The notes: a model not told the origin generated them from the letters alone. DNA of 25,730 nt from JAAYKS01 sp964479435 (GCA_964479435.1 CAYZME010000021.1:1-25730); one strand, 5' to 3'; shown: positions 14,589-22,709, counted from the stretch's first letter. Numbers and translations are program-made.

Positions 14589-14695
14589 GGTCTAGTGACC
14601 TTGTGGTCTAGTGACCTAGTGGTCTAGTGACCTAGTAGTCTAGTGACTAATGGTCTGTCGACCTAGTGGTCTAGTGACCTAGTGGTCGGGTGGCC
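14589..14695. repeat. 16-bp CTAG-rich tandem repeat, about 6.7 copies
   Basis: Consecutive units of GGTCTAGTGACCTAGT: 14589-14604 (one change), 14605-14620, 14621-14636, 14637-14651 (15 bases, degenerate), 14652-14667 (TCTGTCGA variant), 14668-14683, and a partial at 14684-14695. Each unit is itself two similar octamers (GGTCTAGT, GACCTAGT) and has GGTC/GACC inverted ends. It lies between the converging tyrS terminator and rpsT. Confidence 0.9.
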
Positions 14696-14726
14696 CGCGG
14701 CCGCCAAACCGGCGAACGAACGGGTT

Positions 14727-14987
14727 TTAGCCCAGTTTATTGACAGCCTTGGCGAGGCGGGATTTCCGGCGCGCGGCGGCGTTCTTGTGCAGGTGACCTT
14801 TCGCGGCTGCTGTGTCCAGCTTGGCCTGCGCGGCGCGCACGAGATCGGGGGTTTCGGCGGTCGGAGACTCCAGCGACAAACGCGTCTTCTTCAGGACGGT
14901 CCGCAGCTCGCTGCGCTTGCTCTTATTGGCGATCGCTTTTTTCTCATTCACGCGAACGCGCTTGATGGCGGATTTGAAGTTCGGCAA
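14727..14987 (-). CDS. rpsT: 30S ribosomal protein S20 (TTG start)
   Basis: An 86-residue basic protein of the small ribosomal subunit that binds 16S rRNA during early assembly. The N-terminus MPNFKSAIKRVRVNEKKAIANKSKRSEL and the later AKGHLHKNAAARRKSRLAKAVNKL are diagnostic. The start codon is TTG, placed 6 bases after GGGAGGTGA; no in-frame ATG is available to start this conserved N-terminus. In Escherichia coli rpsT also starts with UUG, and the weak start is part of its autogenous control, so similar control is plausible here. The gene is divergent from rnj and converges on tyrS across the tandem repeat. No clear T-run terminator is seen after it. Confidence 0.97.
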   Translation of the reverse strand: MPNFKSAIKRVRVNEKKAIANKSKRSELRTVLKKTRLSLESPTAETPDLVRAAQAKLDTAAAKGHLHKNAAARRKSRLAKAVNKLG

Positions 14988-15038
14988 TGATATTCACCTC
15001 CCGCGTTGACTCAGGCAACCGTTTCGAAACACTCCGGT

Positions 15039-15067
15039 ATTCTATCATGGAAGAAAGGGCGTTGCAA
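15039..15067 (-). promoter_or_regulatory. Promoter of rpsT
   Basis: On the minus strand TTGCAA (15062-15067) and TAGAAT (15039-15044) are spaced 17 bases. Transcription would start near 15032, leaving a leader of about 45 bases that contains the GGAGGTGA ribosome site. Confidence 0.6.
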
Positions 15068-15070
15068 GCG

Positions 15071-15076
15071 TATAAT
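15071..15076 (+). promoter_or_regulatory. Candidate -10 for rnj
   Basis: A perfect TATAAT with only a weak -35 (TGGAAG, 15048-15053) at 17 bases. It nearly abuts the rpsT -35, so the two divergent promoters interleave and may compete. Confidence 0.5.
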
Positions 15077-15159
15077 GGAAGCCATTCGGTGTATGGGTCT
15101 ATTCGTCCTTTTCTATAAACCTGTCTGCCAATTGTATACCCATGGAGGAACACACATCT

Positions 15160-16956
15160 ATGTCAAAAAATGAGAATCGGGGGAACGCCCCAGCCGGCGG
15201 GTCCGCCCCGTCCGCGCGCGCGTCTGCGGCCAACACAGCCCGCCGCCGCGCCCGGCCGGCCGCGACCCCGGCCGGAAAAGCGCCCCCGGAAAAACCGGAA
15301 ATCCGCGTAATCCCGTTGGGCGGCATGCGCGAAATCGGCAAAAATATGACTCTGTATGAATGCGGTGAGGATTTGATCGTGGTCGACAGTGGCGTCGCGT
15401 TTCCCGGGGACGACCAGCCCGGTATTGACGCGGTCATCCCCGACATGTCCTACATCCAGCAAAACAAAGACCGTCTACGCGGGATCTTTCTGACGCACGG
15501 GCACGAGGACCACATTGGCTCACTCCCCTGGTTGACCAAGCTGGTCGACGTGCCGATTTACGCGGGACGGTTGCCAGTCGAGCTGGTGCGCCGCAAACTG
15601 GAAGAGCGCGCCGGCGGCGCCGGCCTCCACCGCTTACACGCGGTGCGCGGCGGCGATGTGATTGACGCCGGCGCCATGCGGGTCGAATTCATCCACGTCA
15701 ACCACAGCATTCCCGACGCGTTTTCACTGGCGATCTTCACGCCCGGCGGCATCGTTGTCCATTCCGGCGACTTCAAGGTCGACTACACGCCGATCCATGG
15801 CGAGCCGATCAATCTGCCGCGGCTGGCTGAAATCGGCTCGCTGGGAGTCGAACTGCTGGTCTGCGAGAGTACCAATATCGAACAGGAGGGAGCTTCCCCT
15901 TCCGAGCGTACGCTGGCCTCCTCGTTTGAATCCATCTTCGACGAGACCGCGGGGCGCATCTTCGTCGCTTCCTTTTCATCTAACATCTACCGCATCCAGC
16001 AAGTGGTCAGCGCCGCCGAACACGCCAATCGCAAAGTGGCGCTGGTCGGGCGCAGCATGCTGAATGTCTTTGACGCCGCGCAAACCCTGGGCTACATGCA
16101 AATGAAGCCCGATACCCTGATCGACATCAGCCAGATCGACCGCTACGCCCCCGACCGCATTTGCGTGCTCACCACCGGCAGCCAGGGCGAGCCGATGTCG
16201 GCGTTGACGCGGATGGCCTTTTCTGAGCACCGCTCGGTGGAGATTGTCGCCGGCGATACCATCGTGTTGTCCGCGGACCCGATCCCCGGCAATGAGAAAT
16301 CGGTCTATCGCGTCATCAACGAATTGTTCAAGCGCGGCGCCCGCGTCATCTATGAAGGGCAAGCCGACATTCACGTGTCCGGTCACGCCTATCTGGAAGA
16401 GATCAAGTTGTATCACCGCCTGGTGCGCCCGCGTTACTTCCTGCCCGCTCACGGCGAATACCGCCACATGTATCTTCACGCCCAGGTCGCGCATGAGCTG
16501 GGCCAGCCGTGGGATACGATGATGCTGTTGAACAACGGCGATATCTGCTCGTGCGGGCCCGAGGGATGCAAAATCACCGGCTTTTTGCCGGCCGAGGGCA
16601 TCCTGATCGACGGCTCAGGGGTGGGCGACATCGACAGCGTCGTGTTGCGCGAACGCAAACTGCTGGCCGACGACGGCGTCATTGTCGTGGCGATGGCGGT
16701 CGAACAGGCGGCCAATCGCCTGGCGGCGCGCCCGGATATCCAGATGCGCGGCTTTATCTTTGAGTCCGAAGCCTCGGCCATCGAGCGCGAGTGTATGCAA
16801 CGGATTTTACAATTCGTGCGCAAAATGGAGGATGCCAACAAGCCGCTGGCCGCGACCCTCCGCGGCAACCAACTGCGCGACCAACTGCGCGATCTGCTGT
16901 ACGCGCGCACCCGCCGCCGCCCGACGCTGATCATCTCGCTGTTGGAATTGCCCTGA
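15160..16956 (+). CDS. rnj: Ribonuclease J
   Basis: A 598-residue metallo-beta-lactamase/beta-CASP nuclease that acts in mRNA decay and rRNA maturation, with endonuclease and 5'-3' exonuclease activity in Firmicutes. The metal motif LTHGHEDHIG is at 111-120, with H113, H115, D117 and H118; later HSIPDAFSLA and VHSGDFKVDYTPI supply further ligands. The beta-CASP domain has TTGSQGEPMSALTRMA, then VSGHAYLEEIKLYHRLVRPRYFLPAHGEYRHM. Residues 1-46 are an Ala/Pro/Arg-rich, probably disordered extension. GGAGG (15144-15148) precedes the ATG at 15160; the ATG at 15142 overlaps that site and is unlikely. Only one copy is seen here; whether it is J1 or J2 type cannot be told. Confidence 0.95.
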   Translation: MSKNENRGNAPAGGSAPSARASAANTARRRARPAATPAGKAPPEKPEIRVIPLGGMREIGKNMTLYECGEDLIVVDSGVAFPGDDQPGIDAVIPDMSYIQQNKDRLRGIFLTHGHEDHIGSLPWLTKLVDVPIYAGRLPVELVRRKLEERAGGAGLHRLHAVRGGDVIDAGAMRVEFIHVNHSIPDAFSLAIFTPGGIVVHSGDFKVDYTPIHGEPINLPRLAEIGSLGVELLVCESTNIEQEGASPSERTLASSFESIFDETAGRIFVASFSSNIYRIQQVVSAAEHANRKVALVGRSMLNVFDAAQTLGYMQMKPDTLIDISQIDRYAPDRICVLTTGSQGEPMSALTRMAFSEHRSVEIVAGDTIVLSADPIPGNEKSVYRVINELFKRGARVIYEGQADIHVSGHAYLEEIKLYHRLVRPRYFLPAHGEYRHMYLHAQVAHELGQPWDTMMLLNNGDICSCGPEGCKITGFLPAEGILIDGSGVGDIDSVVLRERKLLADDGVIVVAMAVEQAANRLAARPDIQMRGFIFESEASAIERECMQRILQFVRKMEDANKPLAATLRGNQLRDQLRDLLYARTRRRPTLIISLLELP

Positions 16957-16988
16957 GGCGGGTAAAAGCGGCGGCGACTAAAAACAAG

Positions 16989-17023
16989 ACACCCCCGGGG
17001 GCCTGGCGCCTCCGGGGGTGTTT
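16989..17023. terminator. Intrinsic terminator, probably bidirectional
   Basis: ACACCCCCGG and GGC pair with GCC and CCGGGGGTGT around a short CTGGC loop, flanked by AAAACAAG on the left and TTTGATT on the right. It lies between the converging rnj and corrinoid protein genes and can serve both. Confidence 0.8.
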
Positions 17024-17061
17024 GATTCAAGCGGTCTCGCTCAGCCGGCCGCGCCGGTTGA

Positions 17062-17697
17062 TCATCCCTGCAGAACGGCCAGAGCCGCCTCGGCAGCCGA
17101 AGCCGCGTCGGGCGCGTACAGGTCGGCGCCGATCTGCTCGCGGTAACTGTCGTTGACCGGCGCGCCGCCGATCATGATCGTCACGCGATCGCGGATGCCT
17201 TTTTCACGGGCCAATTCGACGACGTTTTTCATTTCGCTCATCGTCGTCGTCAACAAAGCCGAGCAGGCGATAAACTGGGCCTCGTTCTCGATGGCCGCCT
17301 CGATAAAGCGCGCGGCGGGAACGTCACAGCCCAGATCGAAAATCTCCATCCCCTTGCCTTCCATCATCATCGCGACCAGGTTTTTTCCGATATCGTGCAG
17401 ATCGCCCGCCACCGTGCCGATGACCACTTTGCCGCTGGCCTGAACGCCGGCTTCTTTGAGCAGCGGCTTGAGCAGCTCGGTGCCCGCCTTCATCGCGCGC
17501 GCCGCGATCAGGACGTCGGGTACGTAGATCTCATTGTTTTTGAATTTGACTCCGATCACGTTCATGCCCGCCACGAGGCCCTCGTTCAAAATGGTCGCCG
17601 CGGGTACGCCCTCGTCGATCGCCTGCTGGACCAGCATTTTGACATCTTTGGCCTTGCCTGCCTGTAACGCGGCGGAGATCTGATTCATTTTTTCCAT
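17062..17697 (-). CDS. Corrinoid (B12-binding) methyltransferase protein, orphan
   Basis: A 211-residue protein of the MtbC/MttC/MtaC-like family, which carries a cobalamin cofactor and shuttles methyl groups between a substrate methyltransferase and an acceptor. Residues 1-85 form the helical cap domain (ILNEGLVAGMNVIGVKFKNNEIYVPDVLIAARAM). The Rossmann-like B12 domain follows with the GDLHDIGKN motif, where H101 would be the lower cobalt ligand, then FDLGCDVPAARFIEAA, ACSALLTTTMSEM and IMIGGAPVNDSYREQIGADLYAPDA. AGGAGGAC precedes the ATG at 17697. No methyltransferase, reductive activator or transporter sits next to it, so its partner and substrate are unknown; methylated amines or methoxy compounds are possible by family only. 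Confidence 0.9.
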   Translation of the reverse strand: MEKMNQISAALQAGKAKDVKMLVQQAIDEGVPAATILNEGLVAGMNVIGVKFKNNEIYVPDVLIAARAMKAGTELLKPLLKEAGVQASGKVVIGTVAGDLHDIGKNLVAMMMEGKGMEIFDLGCDVPAARFIEAAIENEAQFIACSALLTTTMSEMKNVVELAREKGIRDRVTIMIGGAPVNDSYREQIGADLYAPDAASAAEAALAVLQG

Positions 17698-17759
17698 GCC
17701 ATCGTCCTCCTGTGTTCTTCAGCGGGCGTCCGCCCCCTGTCTCGGGATACTCTGTCGCG

Positions 17760-17783
17760 GATCACCCGGATGACCCGGTGATC
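17760..17783. promoter_or_regulatory. 24-bp inverted repeat upstream of the corrinoid protein gene
   Basis: GATCACC (17760-17766) and GGTGATC (17777-17783) are perfect 7-bp arms; inside, a C-C mismatch is followed by GG/CC around ATGA. It lies about 63 bases upstream of the start and could be an operator or a leader hairpin. Confidence 0.4.
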
Positions 17784-17851
17784 AAAACCATTTTACACTG
17801 CCTGATCCATTTTTGCGATCTATGTCAAGCGTATGGCGATCGCGTCACAGA

Positions 17852-20155
17852 TCAGCCGCTGCGGCGGACATCCAACACGTCGCGGATCGCCTTGAGCCGG
17901 CCGGTCATCCGATCCAGCTGATTCTGGCCATTGACCTCGACCAGCATCTTGATCGTGGCGGTCACATCTTTCATTGCCGTGATCTGCCCGGACAAGATCG
18001 CGATTTTTTCATCGGCAATGGCATTGGAAATATCGGCCAGCAGATGGCGGCGGTCATGCGCGGTGATGCGGATCTCCACTTGATAAGAAGCACCGGTCTC
18101 TTCCTCCGCCCACGACACATCGATCAGCCGCGAGGCGCGCTCCGCGTCCCGCACGCTGCCCGACGAGTCACGCAGCAGCTGGCGGATGTTGCTGCAATCG
18201 GTGCGATGGACAGCCACCCCTTTACCGCGGGTGACATAGCCGATGATGGCGTCCCCGGGGACCGGGTTGCAACAGCGCGACAGGCGCACCAGGCAATTAT
18301 CGACGCCTTTGACGATGACGCCTTTGTCGGCGGCCTTGGCCGCGCGCGCGCGCGACGGCTCGCGTGCCGGCATCTCGCCCGGAGCCAGCGCGGCCGCAGG
18401 GGACGTGACCACCTGCCCGGTGGGCGTCACATAATACCCGAACGCGTGGCGTTCGTCCTCGGGCAGATTTTTGATGAACTCATCGCGCAGCCGGGATAAA
18501 ATCTTGCCGGCCGAAATGCCGCCATAGCCGATCGACGAATACATATCGTCCAAAGACGCGAGCGTAAAACGCCGCAATACGCGTTCCAAGGTCTCGGGTT
18601 TGAGCAATTGCTGGCCCGTAAACCCGGATTTCTTTAGCTCCCGCTCAAAGACATCGCGGCCGCGGGCGATGTTTTCATCCCGCATCTCGCGCTTGAACCA
18701 TTGGTTGATCTTGCTGCGCGCCGAAGAGCTCTTGACCAGTTTGAGCCAGTCGCGGCTGGGCCCGTGGACCTTTTCCGAGGTGAGAATCTCGACGATGTCG
18801 CCATTTTGCAACTCATACGTCAAAGGCACGATCCGGCCGTTGACCTTGGCCCCATACATGCGGTTGCCGACGCCGCTGTGGATGTTGTACGCAAAATCGA
18901 TCGGCACCGCTTTCGCGGGCAGAGCGACGACATCTCCTTTGGGGGTAAAGACAAATACCTCTTCGGCGATCAACCCGTTTTTGAGCGATTCCATATATTC
19001 GCTGGCGTCGCGCATGTCTTTTTGCCAATCCAGCAGTTGCCGCAGCCACGCCATCTTTTCATCGAGCGCGGTGCCGCCCGCGGTCTGGCGCTTGTCTTGC
19101 TCTTTGTATTTCCAGTGCGCGGCAATACCGAACTCTGCCGTGCGATGCATCGCGAAGGTACGGATCTGCACCTCGAACGGCATCCCCTGCGCCCCCATCA
19201 CCGTGGTGTGCAGCGACTGGTACATATTGGGCTTGGGCATGGCGATGTAGTCTTTGAACCGGCCCGGGATCGGGCGGTACAGCTCGTGGACCGCGCCCAG
19301 CACCGAGTAGCAATCGGAGACCGAATCGACAATAATCCGGGCGGCAAACAAATCATAAATCTGGTCCAGGTTTTTATTCTGCTGGTGCATCTTGCGGTAG
19401 ATGCTGTAAAAATGTTTGGGGCGCCCTTCGATTTCGCAGCGGATCCCCATCTGTTCGATCACCTGTTTGAGTTCGGTGATGATTTGCGAGATGTGTTGCT
19501 CGCGCTCCGACCGCTTTTGCGAAATCGATCCGACCAGTTCATAAAAAGCGTCGCGGTCCAGATAGCGCAGACAGAGGTCTTCCAATTCCCATTTCCACTT
19601 GTAAATACCCAGCCGGTGCGCCAACGGGGCGTAAATATCCAGCGTCTCGCGCGCTTTGAGCTGCTGTCGGTCGGGCGTCAAATGCTTCATCGTGCGCATA
19701 TTGTGCAAACGGTCGGCCAGCTTGATCAACACCACCCGGATGTCGCGGGCCATCGCCAGGAGCATTTTGCGGAAATTCTCCGCCTGCAGCTCCTCTTTTG
19801 AGGAAAAAGCCAGCCGGTCCAGCTTGGTCACACCATCCACCAGCTGGGCGATTTCTTCGCCGAATTCGGCGGCCAGAAACTCACTGGAAATACCCGTATC
19901 CTCGACGGTGTCATGCAGCAGCGCGGCGACCAGCGTCGCCGCTTCGGGCTCCAGTTCCGTCAGGATCAGGGCGACCGCCAACGGGTGGATGGCATACGGT
20001 TCACCGGTTGCCCGCACCTGTCCTTCGTGCGCGTTGAGCATAAAATCAAAGGCGCGGACGATCCGTTCGGACTCATCGGTTCGGGCGTACGACCGGTAAC
20101 GGCGCAGCAGGATATCCAACTCGTTTTGCAGATCGGTTCTTACTTCTGTATCCAT
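17852..20155 (-). CDS. rel: Bifunctional (p)ppGpp synthetase/hydrolase (RelA/SpoT homologue)
   Basis: A 767-residue enzyme of the stringent response that makes and degrades (p)ppGpp. The hydrolase HD domain (~30-190) keeps its key residues: AIHPLAVALIL, LLHDTVEDTG with HD at 81-82, and KLADRLHNMRTM. The synthetase domain (~200-390) shows AHRLGIYKWKWELEDLCLRYL, GRPKHFYSIYRKM, and EVQIRTFAMHRTAEFGIAAHWKYKE. A TGS domain (~410-475; VFTPKGDVVALPAKAVPIDFAYNIHSGVGN), a helical/zinc-finger-like middle with CCNPVPGDAIIGYVTRG, and a C-terminal ACT domain (~690-767) follow. Both active sites look intact. The ATG at 20155 lies 6 bases after the recJ stop, with GAGGGGTG inside the recJ end, so the two genes are likely cotranscribed. 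Confidence 0.97.
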   Translation of the reverse strand: MDTEVRTDLQNELDILLRRYRSYARTDESERIVRAFDFMLNAHEGQVRATGEPYAIHPLAVALILTELEPEAATLVAALLHDTVEDTGISSEFLAAEFGEEIAQLVDGVTKLDRLAFSSKEELQAENFRKMLLAMARDIRVVLIKLADRLHNMRTMKHLTPDRQQLKARETLDIYAPLAHRLGIYKWKWELEDLCLRYLDRDAFYELVGSISQKRSEREQHISQIITELKQVIEQMGIRCEIEGRPKHFYSIYRKMHQQNKNLDQIYDLFAARIIVDSVSDCYSVLGAVHELYRPIPGRFKDYIAMPKPNMYQSLHTTVMGAQGMPFEVQIRTFAMHRTAEFGIAAHWKYKEQDKRQTAGGTALDEKMAWLRQLLDWQKDMRDASEYMESLKNGLIAEEVFVFTPKGDVVALPAKAVPIDFAYNIHSGVGNRMYGAKVNGRIVPLTYELQNGDIVEILTSEKVHGPSRDWLKLVKSSSARSKINQWFKREMRDENIARGRDVFERELKKSGFTGQQLLKPETLERVLRRFTLASLDDMYSSIGYGGISAGKILSRLRDEFIKNLPEDERHAFGYYVTPTGQVVTSPAAALAPGEMPAREPSRARAAKAADKGVIVKGVDNCLVRLSRCCNPVPGDAIIGYVTRGKGVAVHRTDCSNIRQLLRDSSGSVRDAERASRLIDVSWAEEETGASYQVEIRITAHDRRHLLADISNAIADEKIAILSGQITAMKDVTATIKMLVEVNGQNQLDRMTGRLKAIRDVLDVRRSG

Positions 20156-20161
20156 GGTCTA

Positions 20162-22267
20162 TCAGCACCCCTCGCGCGCGGCCAGCACATATTGGAAGGA
20201 GGCACAGGCCGACAGCTTCGCCTTGCCCTCGACGGGCAACAAGGTAATATGTCTGCGTTCGACATCCATCACTTGCTCACGCAACAACCCGGCTTCGTGA
20301 AAGACCTCGAGAATCCGCGACAGCCGGAACCAATTGAGATCCAGCTGATAGCTGCGGGAAATCTTGCGTGCCAGCAGCGACAGATCGCACAGCAGGGATT
20401 CCTGGCCGAAATTGGCGCGGATGTACTGGTATGTGGCCATAAATTCGGGTTTTTGCGGCACCAGTTGGCACAATTCCAGTTCCAGCCGCGCCGCGATCGC
20501 GGCCAGCGGTTCGGCACGTTGCCGCGCGGCCGGCTCCGCTTGCGCGATCCGCGGCGTGTGTTCCGGCGTCGCCGGCAGCTCACGCGGGCGCAAATCGCGG
20601 ATTTTGAGCTGCAAAGTCTCCTGCCCGTTCCAGCTGTTCATATCCAGCGCGTAGACCACATCGACGCGATCGCCCGCGCCGACCAGACCGTCAAACATTT
20701 CCATCCCAAAGCCAATGGCCGCGACCGGCCGTTCCATCCCCTCCCCTTGCAGGCTCAATTTGATATGATGCCCGTTGCCGAGCATGCGCATATCGCGCAC
20801 CTGCAGATCGCGGGTCAGAAAGACCGGCTCGCGGTTGCCTTCGCCAAACGGCGCCAGCCGCGCCAGCTGGCGCGCGTTTGTCTCGTTGATCTCCTCGACA
20901 TCCAGCGGCAAATCGACATGCACGACATGCCGGCTGTTCTCCGGTGTCAGCGTGCGGCTGGCAAAAGCGTGGATCGCGCGTTTGAACGCCGGCAGCTGAT
21001 CCGCCGCGATCAGCATGCCGCACGCTTTGCGATGGCCGCCGAATTTGATGATGTGGGACGAGGCAGAGCTGACGGCCCCAAGCATGTCAAAGTCGCCAAA
21101 AGAGCGCGACGAGCCCCGGTATACACCGTCCTCGCCGGCCAGCACAATGGCCGGGCGGCAAAACATCTCGGCCAGGCGCGAGGCGACGATGCCGATGATG
21201 CCCTGATGCCAGCCCTCCTTGTGTACGATCAATACGTCCCGGCCGGCAAAATCAAATTGCTCGTCGATCATCCGCGCCGCCTCAGCGATGATCTCGTTTT
21301 CCACGTCCTTGCGCTTCTGGTTGTCGGCACACAACGCCTGTGCCAGCGCGTCCGCCTCGGCGACATCGCCGGTAAGCAGCAGCTCTACGGCGCGGTTGGC
21401 GTCGCCCATACGCCCGGCGGCGTTGAGCCGCGGGGCCAGGGTAAAGCCGACCACCGACGACGTGACCGGCCGATTGCACATGTTGACATAGCGCAACATC
21501 GCCGCCAGACCGATATTCTCCTGCCGCTGCATGCTGGCGATCCCGTGATAGACAATGGCGCGGTTCTCCCCGGTCAGCGGCATGACATCCGCCATCGTAC
21601 CCAACGCCGCGAACGCCAACTGGTGCCGCCAGCTTTCGCCGCGCCCCAACCGCAGGCAGAGCGCGTGGATCAGCTTGAGCGCGACGCCGGCCCCGGCCAG
21701 GCCGAGACACGGGTAGGTCTCCCCCGGCTGCCGCGGGTTGACCACCGCGCGCGCCGCCGACGGCAACTGCTCTTTGCACTCGTGGTGGTCGGTGACCACC
21801 GTGTCAATGCCGCGGCGGGCCAACTCCGCGATCTCCTCGTCTCCCGAGATGCCGCAATCGACCGTGATGACCAGGTCGCAAGCCATCGCCACCGCGTATT
21901 CAATGCCGCTTTCCGACAAGCCATAACCTTCGGTCAGCCGGTCGGGGATGTAAAACTGGCAATCGGCGCCGAGGCCGCGCAAAAACGTGACGACGATCGC
22001 CGTGGCGGTGATGCCATCGACGTCGTAGTCGCCGTGCACGAGGATCCGGCTGCCGCGGTCGATGTGATCGCGGATGACCGCGACGGCCTGTTCCATCCCT
22101 TTCATCGCGAACGGATCGTGGAACCCCCCAGCTGGCGGATCCAAAAACGCGGCGATCGCCGGCGGCTCCGTGATGCCGCGCGCGGCCAGCAGGCGTTCCA
22201 GCAGCGGCCGGCCGGCCGTGTCCGCCGACGATTGCATGACCCAATCCTTCTTTACCAATAAAGCCAA
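20162..22267 (-). CDS. recJ: Single-stranded-DNA-specific exonuclease RecJ
   Basis: A 5'-3' single-strand DNA exonuclease of recombination and repair, of the DHH superfamily; 701 residues from the start chosen here. Visible: HDPFAMKGMEQAV, ILVHGDYDVDGITATAIV (DHH motif I), VITVDCGISGDEEI, TDHHECKEQLP (the DHH), GAGVALKLIHALC, and the DHHA1 region GWHQGIIGIVASRLAE...RSFGDFDML and FGGHRKACGM. The frame is open to an ATG at 22318, but a TGCTATAAT extended -10 ends only 2 bases before that ATG, so it would lie upstream of the expected transcript start. The TTG at 22267 follows AGAGG by 6 bases and gives the family-like MALLVKKDW start. GTG 22303 is another option. Confidence 0.95.
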   Translation of the reverse strand: MALLVKKDWVMQSSADTAGRPLLERLLAARGITEPPAIAAFLDPPAGGFHDPFAMKGMEQAVAVIRDHIDRGSRILVHGDYDVDGITATAIVVTFLRGLGADCQFYIPDRLTEGYGLSESGIEYAVAMACDLVITVDCGISGDEEIAELARRGIDTVVTDHHECKEQLPSAARAVVNPRQPGETYPCLGLAGAGVALKLIHALCLRLGRGESWRHQLAFAALGTMADVMPLTGENRAIVYHGIASMQRQENIGLAAMLRYVNMCNRPVTSSVVGFTLAPRLNAAGRMGDANRAVELLLTGDVAEADALAQALCADNQKRKDVENEIIAEAARMIDEQFDFAGRDVLIVHKEGWHQGIIGIVASRLAEMFCRPAIVLAGEDGVYRGSSRSFGDFDMLGAVSSASSHIIKFGGHRKACGMLIAADQLPAFKRAIHAFASRTLTPENSRHVVHVDLPLDVEEINETNARQLARLAPFGEGNREPVFLTRDLQVRDMRMLGNGHHIKLSLQGEGMERPVAAIGFGMEMFDGLVGAGDRVDVVYALDMNSWNGQETLQLKIRDLRPRELPATPEHTPRIAQAEPAARQRAEPLAAIAARLELELCQLVPQKPEFMATYQYIRANFGQESLLCDLSLLARKISRSYQLDLNWFRLSRILEVFHEAGLLREQVMDVERRHITLLPVEGKAKLSACASFQYVLAAREGC

Positions 22268-22320
22268 TCTTTGCCTCTTTTCGTCCCGATGCAGCTTGTT
22301 CACATGCTGATAATCCATAT

Positions 22321-22329
22321 ATTATAGCA
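22321..22329 (-). promoter_or_regulatory. Extended -10 of the recJ-rel unit
   Basis: On the minus strand TGCTATAAT (hexamer 22321-22326) is a perfect extended -10 with no good -35. Transcription should start near 22314. Confidence 0.65.
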
Positions 22330-22401
22330 TTTCATGCACATTTTCTGTCTTTTATGTGACGAACACCCGGGGAAGCGCCCGCGGGTTCGCGCCCGGGACG
22401 C

Positions 22402-22430
22402 AAAAAATCCGGAACCCAACGGATTCCGGA
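22402..22430 (-). terminator. Intrinsic terminator of rpsU
   Basis: On the minus strand TCCGGAATCC pairs with GGTTCCGGA (one wobble) around a short loop and is followed by six T. It lies about 34 bases after the rpsU stop. Confidence 0.9.
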
Positions 22431-22463
22431 CTCCCGCATGTACTCGAAAACCGGACCCCCGGT

Positions 22464-22637
22464 TTACCGTTTGCGCTTTCTGGCAGCTTCGGATTTCTTT
22501 TTACGTTTGACGCTGGGCTTCTCGTAATGCTCACGCCTTCTGACTTCGGCAAGCACACCGGAGCGCGCGCACGAACGTTTGAACCGTCTCAGCGCACTGT
22601 CAAGGGATTCATTTTCCTTTACTCGGATTTCCGACAC
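22464..22637 (-). CDS. rpsU: 30S ribosomal protein S21 (GTG start)
   Basis: A 57-residue, very basic small-subunit protein that binds near the 3' end of 16S rRNA. The sequence SEIRVKENESLDSALRRFKRSCARSGVLAEVRRREHYEKPSVKRKKKSEAARKRKR fits S21 end to end, including the Lys/Arg tail. The start is GTG at 22637, six bases after GGGAGGGAG; the frame is open 17 codons further to an ATG at 22688, but that adds a non-conserved stretch that would include the ribosome site. It has its own promoter and terminator and sits between a HIT gene and recJ. Position next to a HIT gene is common in Clostridia. Confidence 0.96.
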   Translation of the reverse strand: MSEIRVKENESLDSALRRFKRSCARSGVLAEVRRREHYEKPSVKRKKKSEAARKRKR

Positions 22638-22709
22638 TTTTCTCCCTCCCCTCTCCGGTTGGATCACAAAACGCGCCAGAGCATACACTTTGTCGCGTGT
22701 GGCTCACGT

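Noticed and set aside
14589..14695. Tandem repeat considered as a CRISPR array
   Set aside because: Units are directly joined with no unique spacers, and no cas gene is present.
17790..17828. TTGACA (minus strand, 17823-17828) as the -35 of the corrinoid protein gene
   Set aside because: No -10 lies 16-18 bases away; the nearest TAAAAT (17790-17795) is 27 bases off.
17698..17851. Cobalamin riboswitch upstream of the corrinoid protein gene
   Set aside because: The gap is only about 154 bases and no B12-box-like sequence was seen; only a simple 24-bp inverted repeat is visible.
19913..22261. 782-codon plus-strand open frame across rel and recJ
   Set aside because: It is antisense to two well-conserved genes and has a composition typical of shadow frames, with no recognisable motif.
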